Below are positions 1 to 9,370 of a stretch of DNA of 36,324 nt, piece by piece (position 1 is the first letter of the stretch; each line of letters opens with the position of its first letter). The notes beneath the pieces are model-generated. The model searched no databases and had not been told where the DNA came from. It saw nothing but the letters and a program-made list of their open reading frames with translations. The position numbers were made by a program, and so were the translations under genes. Origin of the DNA: an uncultured Clostridia bacterium (GTDB lineage Bacteria > Bacillota > Clostridia > Oscillospirales > Acutalibacteraceae); NCBI GenBank assembly GCA_937916195.1, contig CALFTO010000006.1, forward strand, positions 1-36,324. The letters are read 5' to 3'.

Positions 1-263
1 AAGAAATTTTTTATAAGAGCAACTATGTAAAGGATTGCCTTGTAAAGGAAGATGAACTTAACGGCAAAAAAGTTATAGGTATTGAATTTTTACCGAATAC
101 AGAAGCCGTAAAAGATATGAGCGAAAATGATATATATAATCTGTTCCGCCAATTAGTTACGGATATAAATAAGACTTTGCCCACCTATAAGCAGATTTCA
201 AAAATCAGTATTAGAGCAGAAGATTTCAAGCGAACAAATGCTATGAAAATATCAAGAAATTGA
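1..263 (+). CDS. AMP-forming acyl ligase, C-terminal fragment
   Basis: Only the last 86 or so codons are in the window; the gene starts to the left. Read in the frame beginning at base 3, the protein ends with a pattern typical of the small C-terminal lid domain of ANL-superfamily adenylating enzymes: a KTLPTYKQI-like segment followed by FKRTNAMKISRN, where the lysine of AMKI corresponds to the family's catalytic A10 lysine. Such enzymes activate a carboxylic acid as an acyl-adenylate and pass it to CoA or a carrier protein. The next gene, 10 bases downstream, encodes an acyl carrier protein, so loading of an acyl or amino-acyl group onto that carrier is a reasonable inference. The substrate cannot be judged without the N-terminal domain. 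A long-chain acyl-CoA/ACP synthetase type is my preferred reading. Confidence 0.75.
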   Translation, partial: EIFYKSNYVKDCLVKEDELNGKKVIGIEFLPNTEAVKDMSENDIYNLFRQLVTDINKTLPTYKQISKISIRAEDFKRTNAMKISRN

Positions 264-273
264 GGTGCTCAAG

Positions 274-501
274 ATGAATGTATTTGAACAACTTAAATCA
301 GTAATTTCACAATCAGTTCCCGAAATAGATATTGAAACAGTAAATCTTGAAAGTTCACTGAAAAACGATTTGGGACTTGATTCTCTTTCTACAATGATGA
401 TTTCAATGCTTATTGAAGAAGAATTTGGCTTCACCTTTGAGGGTGAAATAAACTTTGAAACTGTCGGCGACCTTTGTGATTATATTGGAAAAATGATATA
501 A
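274..501 (+). CDS. Acyl carrier protein
   Basis: A 75-residue acidic protein with the carrier signature LGLDSLS, whose serine accepts the 4'-phosphopantetheine arm, in the usual middle position. The length and predicted four-helix pattern are those of free-standing ACPs. A GTG at 265 extends the frame by three codons, but the ribosome binding site GAGGTG at 262-267 lies 6 bases before the ATG at 274, so I choose that ATG. The gene follows the acyl ligase fragment by 10 bases and is probably co-transcribed with it. It is far from any fatty-acid synthesis gene in this window, so it may be a dedicated carrier for the ligase, as in DltA/DltC-like or polyketide-type pairs, rather than the housekeeping AcpP. 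That distinction is inference. Confidence 0.85.
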   Translation: MNVFEQLKSVISQSVPEIDIETVNLESSLKNDLGLDSLSTMMISMLIEEEFGFTFEGEINFETVGDLCDYIGKMI

Positions 502-506
502 ACATT

Positions 507-549
507 ACGGACTACTGATTGTTACCAATTGGTAGTCCGTTTTTATTTT
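507..549 (+). terminator. Rho-independent terminator after the ACP gene
   Basis: A 9-bp perfect stem (ACGGACTAC at 507-515 and GTAGTCCGT at 532-540) with a 16-base loop is followed by TTTTATTTTA. It begins six bases after the ACP stop codon and separates the ligase/ACP pair from the membrane-protein gene. Confidence 0.8.
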
Positions 550-577
550 ATAAAACATATTCCGCTCTCTTTGTTTA

Positions 578-606
578 TTGCATTTTGTCTTTTTTGGTGA
601 TAAACT
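578..606 (+). promoter_or_regulatory. Probable sigma-A promoter of the membrane-protein gene
   Basis: TTGCAT at 578-583 and TAAACT at 601-606 are 17 bases apart, and a TG at 598-599 gives an extended -10 element. The start codon of the next gene is 20 bases downstream, so the leader would be very short. This is a consensus match by eye only. Confidence 0.4.
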
Positions 607-625
607 ATTTCTATGAGGTGATTTT

Positions 626-1528
626 ATGACCGACAATAAGAAAATGATGAAGGTTTATACGATTATTTTATCAGTTGTTGCCGCCGTTTACGGACTTTGG
701 ATGGCTATTTTTATGAGCTGGGACCAATATGGATTTGTTAATCCCGACCCTTATATAAATTTGCCCGCTAATGAATTCATTGATATGTTCGACGGTGTTT
801 TGCAGGCTGAAATGTACCCCTCACCCTTTATATATTGGCTTTGGGTAATCGGTTCAACTGCACTTTTGGTGCTTTATGCGGTATTTATCAAAAAAATTCT
901 CTTTGCTGAAAAGTTAGGTAAAGGGATAACTGCATTTTGTATGATAAACTTAATAGTAGGCTTTGTATTTATCACTTGGTACGGATTTTTTGATTTCCCA
1001 CACCAGTTTGGTAATATTTTAACAGACGTAACCGCAAGTATGTTAGGACTTCGTTACCCGTGGCATTTCAAAATGTGGGGAGTTTTCGCAAGCCTTTCAA
1101 TTTTCACAAACACTCTTTATATGTACCGAAAAAATAATTATCAAGGCAAAGCAGGTGTTATTGTAACATCCCTTGGTTGTGCATCGATTTTTGTAACAAT
1201 CAATGTGCCATCTGCGGGACTTGACCTTGTAATGGCACCGCGATGCCTCGGCCATTGGGCAACTGCTTTGATTTTCGCATTTTTAGGTGCGGCAGGTGTA
1301 ATCATCTTTCTTTTGCATAAGTGTAAAGAAAAAGATAAAAAGTACATAGCTGCAACAATAGTTTTCGTGGCAATTCTCGCCCTTATGCTTGTGCTTTTAG
1401 TAACCGTTGGCAAGAGCGCATTTATTGAAAATCTGCCTATGTGGGTTGCATATGCACTGTTATTTATAATAAACTTTACAACATTCTTTGATAAAAAAGA
1501 AAAAGTTCTTCAAACCACAAATGTATAA
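626..1528 (+). CDS. Multi-spanning membrane protein of unknown function
   Basis: I do not recognise this 300-residue protein. It has about eight hydrophobic helices, at roughly residues 10-32, 66-88, 99-121, 147-165, 175-196, 208-230, 238-260 and 268-286, joined by short loops. Charged stretches such as KCKEKDKK lie at the membrane borders and there is a lysine-rich C-terminus. No signal peptide, ATP-binding motif or obvious catalytic signature is visible. The first outside loop (about residues 33-65) is acidic and rich in proline and aromatic residues; FDFPHQFGN and DLVMAPRCLGHW are candidate family signatures. The ribosome binding site GAGGTG (about 614-619) supports the ATG at 626. It is transcribed toward the origin, opposite to the neighbouring leftward operon, and has its own candidate promoter. 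Confidence 0.75.
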   Translation: MTDNKKMMKVYTIILSVVAAVYGLWMAIFMSWDQYGFVNPDPYINLPANEFIDMFDGVLQAEMYPSPFIYWLWVIGSTALLVLYAVFIKKILFAEKLGKGITAFCMINLIVGFVFITWYGFFDFPHQFGNILTDVTASMLGLRYPWHFKMWGVFASLSIFTNTLYMYRKNNYQGKAGVIVTSLGCASIFVTINVPSAGLDLVMAPRCLGHWATALIFAFLGAAGVIIFLLHKCKEKDKKYIAATIVFVAILALMLVLLVTVGKSAFIENLPMWVAYALLFIINFTTFFDKKEKVLQTTNV

Positions 1529-1542
1529 TGAAACATATAATG

Positions 1543-1715
1543 CCCCCTCTGACGAGGGGGCTGTCGTTTTCGCTTGCGAAAATGACTGGGGGAGAGATTT
1601 GTTTTTCTCCCCCTCCGTCAAAACTTCGTTTTGCCACCCGCTGACGGCGGCCGTCCCCTCTGTCACTTCGTGACATCTCCCCACACTGTGGGGAGTCACC
1701 CTCGTCAGAGGGAGG
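1543..1715. repeat. Hairpin-rich interspersed repeat (MITE-like)
   Basis: This noncoding GC-rich island in AT-rich DNA is bounded by a 14-bp exact inverted repeat: CCCTCTGACGAGGG at 1545-1558 and its complement at 1699-1712. Each terminal unit is itself a hairpin. Between them lie further hairpins: around 1563-1586 (TTTTCGC/GCGAAAA), 1588-1611 (GGGGAGA/TCTCCCC), a TGTCAC-ttc-GTGACA unit near 1661-1675, and CTCCCCACA/TGTGGGGAG near 1676-1694. Short ORFs that cross it have no protein-like character. The terminal sequence CCTCTGACGAGGG recurs at 36176-36188. Such arrays are common in gut Clostridia genomes as far as I recall; the mechanism that spreads them is not visible here. Confidence 0.75.
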
Positions 1716-1721
1716 AAAATA

Positions 1722-1743
1722 CCCCCTACGACAGTGTAGGGGG
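1722..1743 (-). terminator. Terminator of the leftward gyr-mnmE-mrp operon
   Basis: CCCCCTAC at 1722-1729 pairs with GTAGGGGG at 1736-1743 across a six-base loop. Read on the minus strand it starts 7 bases after the mrp stop codon and is followed by TATTTT, as expected for an intrinsic terminator. On the plus strand it is followed by TTAATTTTATT, so it could also stop transcription from the left. Confidence 0.65.
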
Positions 1744-1749
1744 TTAATT

Positions 1750-2565
<816 letters not shown>

Positions 2566-2609
2566 TTTGAAAACCTCTTTTCAATATAGATAAAATTTAA
2601 CTAATCAAT

Positions 2610-3971
2610 TTATTTACCCACACAAAATTGTGCAAATATTTCATTAACAACCAATTCCGTTGCCTTTTCACCCGTTAAAATCATTAGATTTTCAACGGCA
2701 CTGTCAAGGCAAACCGTAACTGCATCCATTGTCATACCAAGCATTAATGCGTTATCTGCATCACGCAAGGCATCAAGTGCTTTTTTACAGCAATCACATT
2801 GACGCTCATTGACAATCGCGGTAGCGGAAGTATCAAAATCAGCAGTACCCAAAAGCTCTTCAATAGCTTTAGAAAGCTCTGCTTTGCCCTCGCCCGTTTT
2901 GGCTGAGATAAAAACTGTCTGCGGGAAATTTTTCTCAATTTCACCGTTTAGATAATTTTTATCTGTATCGATTTTATTGACAATTCCTATTGCCTTTTTG
3001 CCCTTGCAAAGCTCAATTAATCGTTTGTCCTGCTCGTTTAATTCTCGGCTTGCATCAAAAACCGCAAGCACAAGCTCGGCAGTTTCAAGTCTTTTAACTG
3101 CACGGTCAACACCAATGCTCTCAACAATATCGTCAGTTTCACGAACACCCGCCGTATCTGCAAGGCGAAGTGTAATCCCGCCCACATTGACGGTATCTTC
3201 AACAACATCTCGTGTTGTGCCCGCAATTTCAGTAACAATTGATTTTTCTGTGCCCGAAAGCAAGTTCATAAGTGTTGATTTACCAACGTTGGGACAACCA
3301 ACAATGGCGGTGTCAACACCCTCCATTATAATCTGCCCCTTGCCGAAGTCGTTTATGAGCTTCTCAAGGCTTGAAATACTCTCGTCAATGTGCTCTTTTA
3401 AATTGTTTTCACTCAAATCTTCAATTTCTTCGTAAGGATAATCAACCCACGCAGAAAGAAGCGCCATATCATAAACCAATTTATCGGTTATTTTCTTAAT
3501 TTCTTTAAAAAGTCTGCCCTCAAGCACACCAAGGGCAATTTTTTCTGCCTGCTCGCCCTGAGCAGAAATAATATTCATAACGGATTCTGCACTTGTCAAA
3601 TCCATTTTGCCGTTCAAAAAGGCGCGTTTTGTGAATTCGCCCGCCTCGGCAGGCACTGCACCCGCGTCAAATACGGCTTTAAGTACCTTGTCGGTAACGA
3701 AAAGCCCGCCGTGACAAGAAAGCTCAACAACATCTTCACCCGTATAGCTTTTTGGTGCTCTGAAAAGCAAAGCCACAACATTGTCAATACTGCCGTTTTT
3801 ATCAATTGCCTTGCCGTAAAGTGCTGAATAGCCGTCTAATTCACAGAGTTTTTTATTATTGAATGAGGAAAAAATCTTATCGCCTATTTCAATTGCATTT
3901 TCGCCCGAAATTCTTACAACTCCAATACCGCCAGGTGCTCTGCCCGTTGAAATTGCCGCGATTGTGCTCAT
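2610..3971 (-). CDS. mnmE: tRNA modification GTPase MnmE
   Basis: At 453 residues it has full family length. MnmE, with MnmG, installs the (carboxymethyl)aminomethyl group at the 5 position of wobble uridine in several tRNAs. Domains: an N-terminal folate-binding part (residues 1 to about 118), helical segments, and an inserted G domain with G1 GCPNVGKS at 225-232, DTAG in ADTAGVRETDD and NKID for guanine recognition. The C-terminus ends CVGK, with the conserved functional cysteine at 450. Its start overlaps the tadA stop by four bases (ATGA), so the two are translationally coupled. In Bacillus mnmE sits between jag and mnmG. Here it lies more than 15 kb away on the other side of the origin, beside another tRNA-modifying enzyme. 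Confidence 0.97.
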   Translation of the reverse strand: MSTIAAISTGRAPGGIGVVRISGENAIEIGDKIFSSFNNKKLCELDGYSALYGKAIDKNGSIDNVVALLFRAPKSYTGEDVVELSCHGGLFVTDKVLKAVFDAGAVPAEAGEFTKRAFLNGKMDLTSAESVMNIISAQGEQAEKIALGVLEGRLFKEIKKITDKLVYDMALLSAWVDYPYEEIEDLSENNLKEHIDESISSLEKLINDFGKGQIIMEGVDTAIVGCPNVGKSTLMNLLSGTEKSIVTEIAGTTRDVVEDTVNVGGITLRLADTAGVRETDDIVESIGVDRAVKRLETAELVLAVFDASRELNEQDKRLIELCKGKKAIGIVNKIDTDKNYLNGEIEKNFPQTVFISAKTGEGKAELSKAIEELLGTADFDTSATAIVNERQCDCCKKALDALRDADNALMLGMTMDAVTVCLDSAVENLMILTGEKATELVVNEIFAQFCVGK

Positions 3972-4435
3972 TTTTCCTCACCTGCTTTCTTTTTTCTTAA
4001 ATCTTTAAAGAATGTCGAAAGTATCTCGGCACATTCTTCGCCCATTATTCCGCCCTCATAAAGAGGCTTGTGGGTAAAATTCATATCAAAAAGACGTGCC
4101 GCCGAAACGACAGCACCGTTTTTTTCGTCACTTGCACCGAAATACACATTTTTAATTCTTGAATTTATAATTGCGCCCGCACACATTGGGCAGGGCTCTA
4201 ATGTAACATACATATCACATTTCCAGAGCCGCCAACCGCCCAAATTTTTGCAAGCATCGTTAATCGCCTCAATCTCTGCGTGGTGAAGAGCGTTTTTCAC
4301 AGTTTCTCTGCGATTTCTGCCCTCGCCCACGATTTTACCGTCACACACCACAATTGCGCCAACGGGAACCTCACCCTCATCTGCTGAAAGACGGGCAAGG
4401 CTCAAGGCATATTTCATAAAATCAAGCTTATCCAT
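3968..4435 (-). CDS. tadA: tRNA-specific adenosine deaminase TadA
   Basis: A 155-residue zinc deaminase that converts adenosine 34 to inosine in tRNA-Arg(ACG). The catalytic HAE triplet is at residues 52-54 (histidine as zinc ligand, glutamate as proton shuttle) and PCPMC at 81-85 supplies the two zinc cysteines. VPVGAIVV near 23-30 and NARIKNVYFGA-like residues around 90-105 match TadA rather than cytidine or guanine deaminases. Length is normal. It lies between a CPBP protease gene (2-base gap) and mnmE (4-base overlap). Guanine deaminase is the main alternative, but the tRNA-modification neighbour favours TadA. Confidence 0.92.
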   Translation of the reverse strand: MDKLDFMKYALSLARLSADEGEVPVGAIVVCDGKIVGEGRNRRETVKNALHHAEIEAINDACKNLGGWRLWKCDMYVTLEPCPMCAGAIINSRIKNVYFGASDEKNGAVVSAARLFDMNFTHKPLYEGGIMGEECAEILSTFFKDLRKKKAGEEK

Positions 4436-4437
4436 AG

Positions 4438-5505
4438 TTAAAATTCAATAGTTCCGATTGTTTGTAACAGTAAAAATATAATTGCAAAAATCATTGGTAC
4501 ATTCAAAAACAATGCTGAAAATTTTTCGCCTGTTTTAAGTGTATCAACGCCCTTTTTCAAGGGAACTTTATAATTCATAGGTAAATAGATTAATCCGCCG
4601 ACTACTCCCAAAACCACAAACAATCCTAAAAGCAAAATGGTAACAATCCAACCCGCAGAATCACCTGCGTTGTCATAAGCCGCAACCAATGCCACCGAAT
4701 AGAAATTATTTATGAAATGAAGAATAATCGAGGGCCAAAGACTACCTGTTGCAATTGCAAGGTAACCCAAAAACAAACCTGCAACAACTGTATACGGAAT
4801 TTGCACCATATTACCGTGCATAATACCGAAAATAAGCGCCGATGCCACAATTGCAAACTTATCACCGAAACGACGTAAGGGTTGCATAACAATTCCGCGA
4901 ATTATAAACTCTTCAAGAACTGCGGGCAACACGGCAGTTGAGAGAACTGCTATGAATATGCCCTCTGCACCGAGAATTTTCGGTTCTTCAACACCGGTTG
5001 TAAAGGTTATTCCAAGACTTCCCTGAATAATTGTAGAAACAAAATTAATGGCAAGTGTTGAAAAAATCATTAAGGGAACACAAAGCATTGTAAGAGAAAC
5101 CGCAGCTTTTGTGTTATAGGTTGTGCCCAACGGCAGAATTCCCGCAATTTTTTTCTTTTTAAGCACCACATATGCCACAACAAATGGTACTAAAATAAAC
5201 AATACAGATGCAATAATCTGATATGCCATTGACACATTGGCGTCATTATACAGCAAATCAAGCTTTGAAAAAACGTCCGAAAGCAAGCCGATTGCAAGGC
5301 CCGCAACAAAAGCAAGAACGGTAAAACTGATTATGCTTAATCCAAACCAAATACCCATTGTTTTGAGTATTTTTTTATCATTCTTCTTTTCCTGCTGTTT
5401 TTTATATTGCTCGTTATAATAATCATAATTGGGAGCATTATAAACGCCGTACTGATATTGTCCCCATCCGCCAAACTGACCGTTAGGATTATAATTATTG
5501 TTCAT
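4438..5505 (-). CDS. CPBP-family intramembrane metalloprotease
   Basis: This 355-residue membrane protein has a glycine/tyrosine/asparagine-rich cytoplasmic N-terminus (residues 1-35), a lysine-rich stretch, then about eight hydrophobic helices. The CPBP (Abi, Rce1-like) signature is complete: the EE pair at 198-199 with arginine 203 (EEFIIRG), FGIMH with histidine 230, and HFINN with histidine 263 and asparagine 267. Family members cleave prenylated proteins or peptides within the membrane, or protect against self-made bacteriocins. Which applies here cannot be told. It follows the LCP gene by 11 bases and precedes tadA by 2, so it is part of the same leftward transcript. Confidence 0.88.
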   Translation of the reverse strand: MNNNYNPNGQFGGWGQYQYGVYNAPNYDYYNEQYKKQQEKKNDKKILKTMGIWFGLSIISFTVLAFVAGLAIGLLSDVFSKLDLLYNDANVSMAYQIIASVLFILVPFVVAYVVLKKKKIAGILPLGTTYNTKAAVSLTMLCVPLMIFSTLAINFVSTIIQGSLGITFTTGVEEPKILGAEGIFIAVLSTAVLPAVLEEFIIRGIVMQPLRRFGDKFAIVASALIFGIMHGNMVQIPYTVVAGLFLGYLAIATGSLWPSIILHFINNFYSVALVAAYDNAGDSAGWIVTILLLGLFVVLGVVGGLIYLPMNYKVPLKKGVDTLKTGEKFSALFLNVPMIFAIIFLLLQTIGTIEF

Positions 5506-5516
5506 CAGAACTCTCC

Positions 5517-6755
5517 TTAGTCAGATGTTTTATTTGAAACATAACCGCCTACAACTGTGATTGCAGTTTTTCTGTTTTCCTCATCAAGAACGATATTTGT
5601 ATCACCATAAAGCTCAAGCTGAAGCTTTTGTGCAGCAAGAGGATAGTCAATAATCCATATCCATGCAGTTGAACGTGAGCTGTAGCCATAACGTGTGTCG
5701 GGAGTTGGCATTGTAACCTCGGTTATTTCATACTTTGCCCAACCGCCTGAAACTGCCTGAGCAGCATATGAAAGAATTGATTTTTGACTGATATTTGTTC
5801 TTACATTTGCAAGAATTACGTCTGCAACCTCGTTGATTTCAGAAAGCGAAGCATCAAGACACTTTTCAATAAGTGCATTAATAACCTGTCTCTGACGTGC
5901 AACACGGCTTACGTCACCGTTTGAATCAGTTTTTCTTGTGCGGCTGAAAGCCAAAGCCTGCTGACCGTCAAGAAGAACATTTTCACCCGCCTGAACCTTT
6001 TTCATTCCTTTGAAAAGACTGCTTGAATTCAAATAATTTGCAACATACGCAGGTACATCAACATAAACACCGCCAAGAATGTCAATAACCTGAGTAAATG
6101 AATCAAAATCTACAAGAACATATCCGTCAATTTCAATTTTATAATCATTTTCTATTGTTTCAACAAGATATGCAGGTCCACCGTTTGCGCACGCAGCATT
6201 AAGCTTTGCGTAACGGTCAAACTGGTCCATATAAGTGTAGCTGTCACGCATAAATGAAACCAATTTAATCTTTTTGTTCACCTTATCAATTGAAACGAGA
6301 ATCATAGCATCGGTATTACCTTTGTCAGTAATATTTGCTCTGCCCTCTTCTTCTGACGAAGCATCACTACCAACAAGAAGAACATTTATAACATCTTTAC
6401 TGCTCATCTTGTCTCCGCCGTTAGTAGCCCAGTTTTTGAGAATTTCTCTGAAATCTTTACCTGTGGCATCGTCCATTTCAGCAAAGTCAAGGGTTTCATC
6501 TTCTTCCTCATAGAATTCTTGAGTTGCATCAATTGTTGTGGACTCTTCAGAGTCAAAATCAATAAGACTGAATTTCTGTGCAACAAAAATACCAGCAACA
6601 AGCACAACCACGAGAACAAGTGAAATAATGGGGAGAAGAATTAAAAGTGCCTTCTTCTTTCTTTTCTTTTTCTTGTCTTCAGTTGTTGTATCAAGTTTAA
6701 AATTTACGCCGTACTCTTCAGTTATTTCTGTTAATTCTTTCTCGTTGTATTCCAT
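5517..6755 (-). CDS. LytR-CpsA-Psr (LCP) family wall-polymer ligase
   Basis: A 412-residue type II membrane protein: short lysine-rich cytoplasmic N-terminus, one transmembrane helix at about residues 35-58, an acidic linker, then the LCP domain from about 110. Seen motifs include NVLLVGSDAS, NTDAMILVSID, the arginine-containing KLVSFMRDSY, YAKLNAA and GQQALAFSRTR, followed by DVSRVARQRQVI, all typical of LCP proteins. These enzymes transfer undecaprenyl-linked glycopolymers such as teichoic acids or capsule onto peptidoglycan outside the cell. The gene starts 66 bases after gyrA. No other wall-polymer genes are near, so the polymer is unknown. Confidence 0.93.
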   Translation of the reverse strand: MEYNEKELTEITEEYGVNFKLDTTTEDKKKKRKKKALLILLPIISLVLVVVLVAGIFVAQKFSLIDFDSEESTTIDATQEFYEEEDETLDFAEMDDATGKDFREILKNWATNGGDKMSSKDVINVLLVGSDASSEEEGRANITDKGNTDAMILVSIDKVNKKIKLVSFMRDSYTYMDQFDRYAKLNAACANGGPAYLVETIENDYKIEIDGYVLVDFDSFTQVIDILGGVYVDVPAYVANYLNSSSLFKGMKKVQAGENVLLDGQQALAFSRTRKTDSNGDVSRVARQRQVINALIEKCLDASLSEINEVADVILANVRTNISQKSILSYAAQAVSGGWAKYEITEVTMPTPDTRYGYSSRSTAWIWIIDYPLAAQKLQLELYGDTNIVLDEENRKTAITVVGGYVSNKTSD

Positions 6756-6821
6756 AATATCTTTCCTTTCACAAGCAGAAAAAATTATTCCGTATCCTCA
6801 AATATAAAACAGTTAAAAGGT

Positions 6822-9359
6822 TTATTCCGTCACATTCTCTGTAACTTCAGTTGCCTCTGTTTCCACAGCTTCTGTATCCTCTTCTGCTTCCTCGTGCTGA
6901 GCAAGAGAAATTGTAACAACCTTTTCGCCCTCTTTGGTCTTCATAAGAATAACACCCTTTGAAGGACGGTTACATTCTCTAACCTGCTCTGCAGGAAGAC
7001 GGATAATAATACCGTCTGAAGAAATCATAATGATATCCTGATTATCCTCAACCATTTCGATAGCACAAACCTCGCCGTACTGCTCAGTATGGTAGTTTGT
7101 AAGACCCTTACCGCCACGGTTTTGAACGCGGTAATTTGAAACATCACTTCGTCTGCCGTAGCCCTTTTCGCTGATTGTGAGCACCTTGCCCTCGTCACCG
7201 AAGATAACCATTCCCACAACCTCGTCACCTTCACCGAGAGTAATAGCACGAACACCGCGGGCAGTTCTACCGATTGCACGGGCATCTTTTTCATTAAAGC
7301 AAATGCTCATACCCTTGCGTGTTGCAACCATTAAGTTTTGCTCACCGTCAGTAAGCTTTACCCAACGAAGCTCGTCGCCCTCGTCAAGATTGATTGCAAT
7401 AATACCGCTCTTACGGATATTCTTATATGCATCAAGCTCTGTTCTCTTAATAATACCATTCTTTGTAGCCATACAAAGATAATACTTGTCCTCGCCAAAG
7501 TCGGGAACACGAAGCATTGCAGTAACCTTTTCTTCCGCAGTAATGGGAAGAATGTTAACAATATTCATACCCTTGCTGTTTCTTGTACCCTCGGGGATTT
7601 CGTAACCTTTAAGTCGGTACATTTTACCCTCTGAGGTGAAGAAAAGAATGTAATCGTGAGATGAGCAGATAAACATTGTTTCTGCAACGTCCTCTTCACG
7701 ACGGCTCATACCCTTGATACCCTTACCGCCACGGCGCTGAACTTGATAAGTTTCAACGGGCTGACGTTTGATATAACCCATTTTTGTAAGAGTGTAAACG
7801 CAATCTTCTTCTGCAATAAGGTCTTCAATATCAACCTCACCGCTTACATTTACGATTTCAGTTCTTCTCTCATCATTGAATTTTTTGCCGATAGCCTGAA
7901 GCTCGTCCTTTAAAATTTCCTTAACTCTTGTTTCAGAGCCGAGAATTTCTAAATATTCAGCAATTTTAGCTCTTAACTCGTCACGCTCTGCAATAATCTT
8001 GAGAATTTCAAGACCTGCAAGCTGACCAAGACGGAATGCAACGATTGCGGCTGCCTGAGGCTCATCGAAATCGAATTTTTCCATAATTGCGGTTTTAGCT
8101 TCAGCTTGTCCGCCCTTACAACCGCGGATTGTTGCGATAATATCATCAACAATGTCGATAGCACGTGCAAGACCCTCTAAAATATGCTCTCTTGCCTGTG
8201 CTTTGTTAAGGTCATACTGTGTTCTTCTGGTAATTACTTCACACTGGAACTTGATATATTCTTCAATAATCTGCTTAAGTGTGAGGATTTTCGGCTCACC
8301 GTTAACGAGGGCAAGCTGAATAATACCGTAAGAAATCTGTAACTGTGTCATCTGATAAAGCTGATTAAGCACAACCTGTGGGTTAGCGTCACGCTTTAAA
8401 TCAATAACAATTCTCATACCGCCGCCGCGTTTTGATGAATAGTCATTGATGTCAGAAAGACCTTCAATTCTCTTATCCTTGTGTAAATCAGCAATTGACT
8501 CAATAAGTCTTGCCTTGTTTACCTGATAAGGAAGCTCTGTAATTATAATCTGGAAACGACCGTTTCTCTCGTTTTCAACAATTTCTGCACGACCGCGAAG
8601 TGTAATCTTACCACGACCTGTCGCATAAGCGGCACGAATACCGCTTCGACCCATAATAATACCTTGTGTTGGGAAGTCAGGTCCTTTGATGTGCTCCATA
8701 ATATCGTCGAGCTCTGCATCGGGATTATCAATTACGCAAGAAATACCGTCAACTAATTCGCCAAGATTGTGAGGCGGAATATTTGTAGCCATACCAACAG
8801 CAATACCCGTTGAGCCGTTTGCCAAAAGATTTGGATATCTTGAGGGCAAAACGGTAGGCTCTTTAAGACGGTCGTCGTAGTTTGTTGTGAAATCAACTGT
8901 ATCCTTGTCGATATTTGTGAGCATTTCAAGAGCGATTTTACTCATTCTTGACTCTGTATAACGGTATGCAGCGGGCGGGTCACCGTCAACTGAACCAAAG
9001 TTACCGTGACCGTCAACAAGAATATATCTCATTGAGAAATCCTGTGCAAGTCTTACCATTGCATCATAAACAGATGCGTCACCGTGGGGGTGATATCTAC
9101 CGAGCACAGAACCAACTGTGTCGGCGCACTTACGGTAGGGCTTGTCGGGATACAATGAATTTTCGTACATTGTATAAAGAATTCTTCTGTGAACAGGCTT
9201 TAAACCGTCACGTACATCGGGAAGTGCACGTGAAGTAATAACAGACATTGAGTAGTCAAGGAAAGATTTTCTCATTTCCTTATTAATCTCAACATTTATA
9301 ATATTCTGTTCTTCAAGGGGCACATAGCCACCAAGATTATGATTAGTTGCTTTACTCAT
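6822..9359 (-). CDS. gyrA: DNA gyrase subunit A
   Basis: An 845-residue breakage-reunion subunit of gyrase. The catalytic tyrosine is Y134 in AAYRYTE, and HPHGDASVYDAMVRLAQDF forms the winged-helix region. The beta-pinwheel C-terminal domain carries the GyrA box QRRGGKGI, which is needed for negative supercoiling, and a later QNRGGKGL repeat. The C-terminal 25 or so residues form an acidic glutamate-rich tail. At the position equivalent to E. coli Ser83 there is alanine (A95), with aspartate kept at the Asp87 equivalent (D99). It follows gyrB by 11 bases, the standard Firmicutes arrangement. Confidence 0.98.
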   Translation of the reverse strand: MSKATNHNLGGYVPLEEQNIINVEINKEMRKSFLDYSMSVITSRALPDVRDGLKPVHRRILYTMYENSLYPDKPYRKCADTVGSVLGRYHPHGDASVYDAMVRLAQDFSMRYILVDGHGNFGSVDGDPPAAYRYTESRMSKIALEMLTNIDKDTVDFTTNYDDRLKEPTVLPSRYPNLLANGSTGIAVGMATNIPPHNLGELVDGISCVIDNPDAELDDIMEHIKGPDFPTQGIIMGRSGIRAAYATGRGKITLRGRAEIVENERNGRFQIIITELPYQVNKARLIESIADLHKDKRIEGLSDINDYSSKRGGGMRIVIDLKRDANPQVVLNQLYQMTQLQISYGIIQLALVNGEPKILTLKQIIEEYIKFQCEVITRRTQYDLNKAQAREHILEGLARAIDIVDDIIATIRGCKGGQAEAKTAIMEKFDFDEPQAAAIVAFRLGQLAGLEILKIIAERDELRAKIAEYLEILGSETRVKEILKDELQAIGKKFNDERRTEIVNVSGEVDIEDLIAEEDCVYTLTKMGYIKRQPVETYQVQRRGGKGIKGMSRREEDVAETMFICSSHDYILFFTSEGKMYRLKGYEIPEGTRNSKGMNIVNILPITAEEKVTAMLRVPDFGEDKYYLCMATKNGIIKRTELDAYKNIRKSGIIAINLDEGDELRWVKLTDGEQNLMVATRKGMSICFNEKDARAIGRTARGVRAITLGEGDEVVGMVIFGDEGKVLTISEKGYGRRSDVSNYRVQNRGGKGLTNYHTEQYGEVCAIEMVEDNQDIIMISSDGIIIRLPAEQVRECNRPSKGVILMKTKEGEKVVTISLAQHEEAEEDTEAVETEATEVTENVTE

Positions 9360-9370
9360 TTTATTACCTC

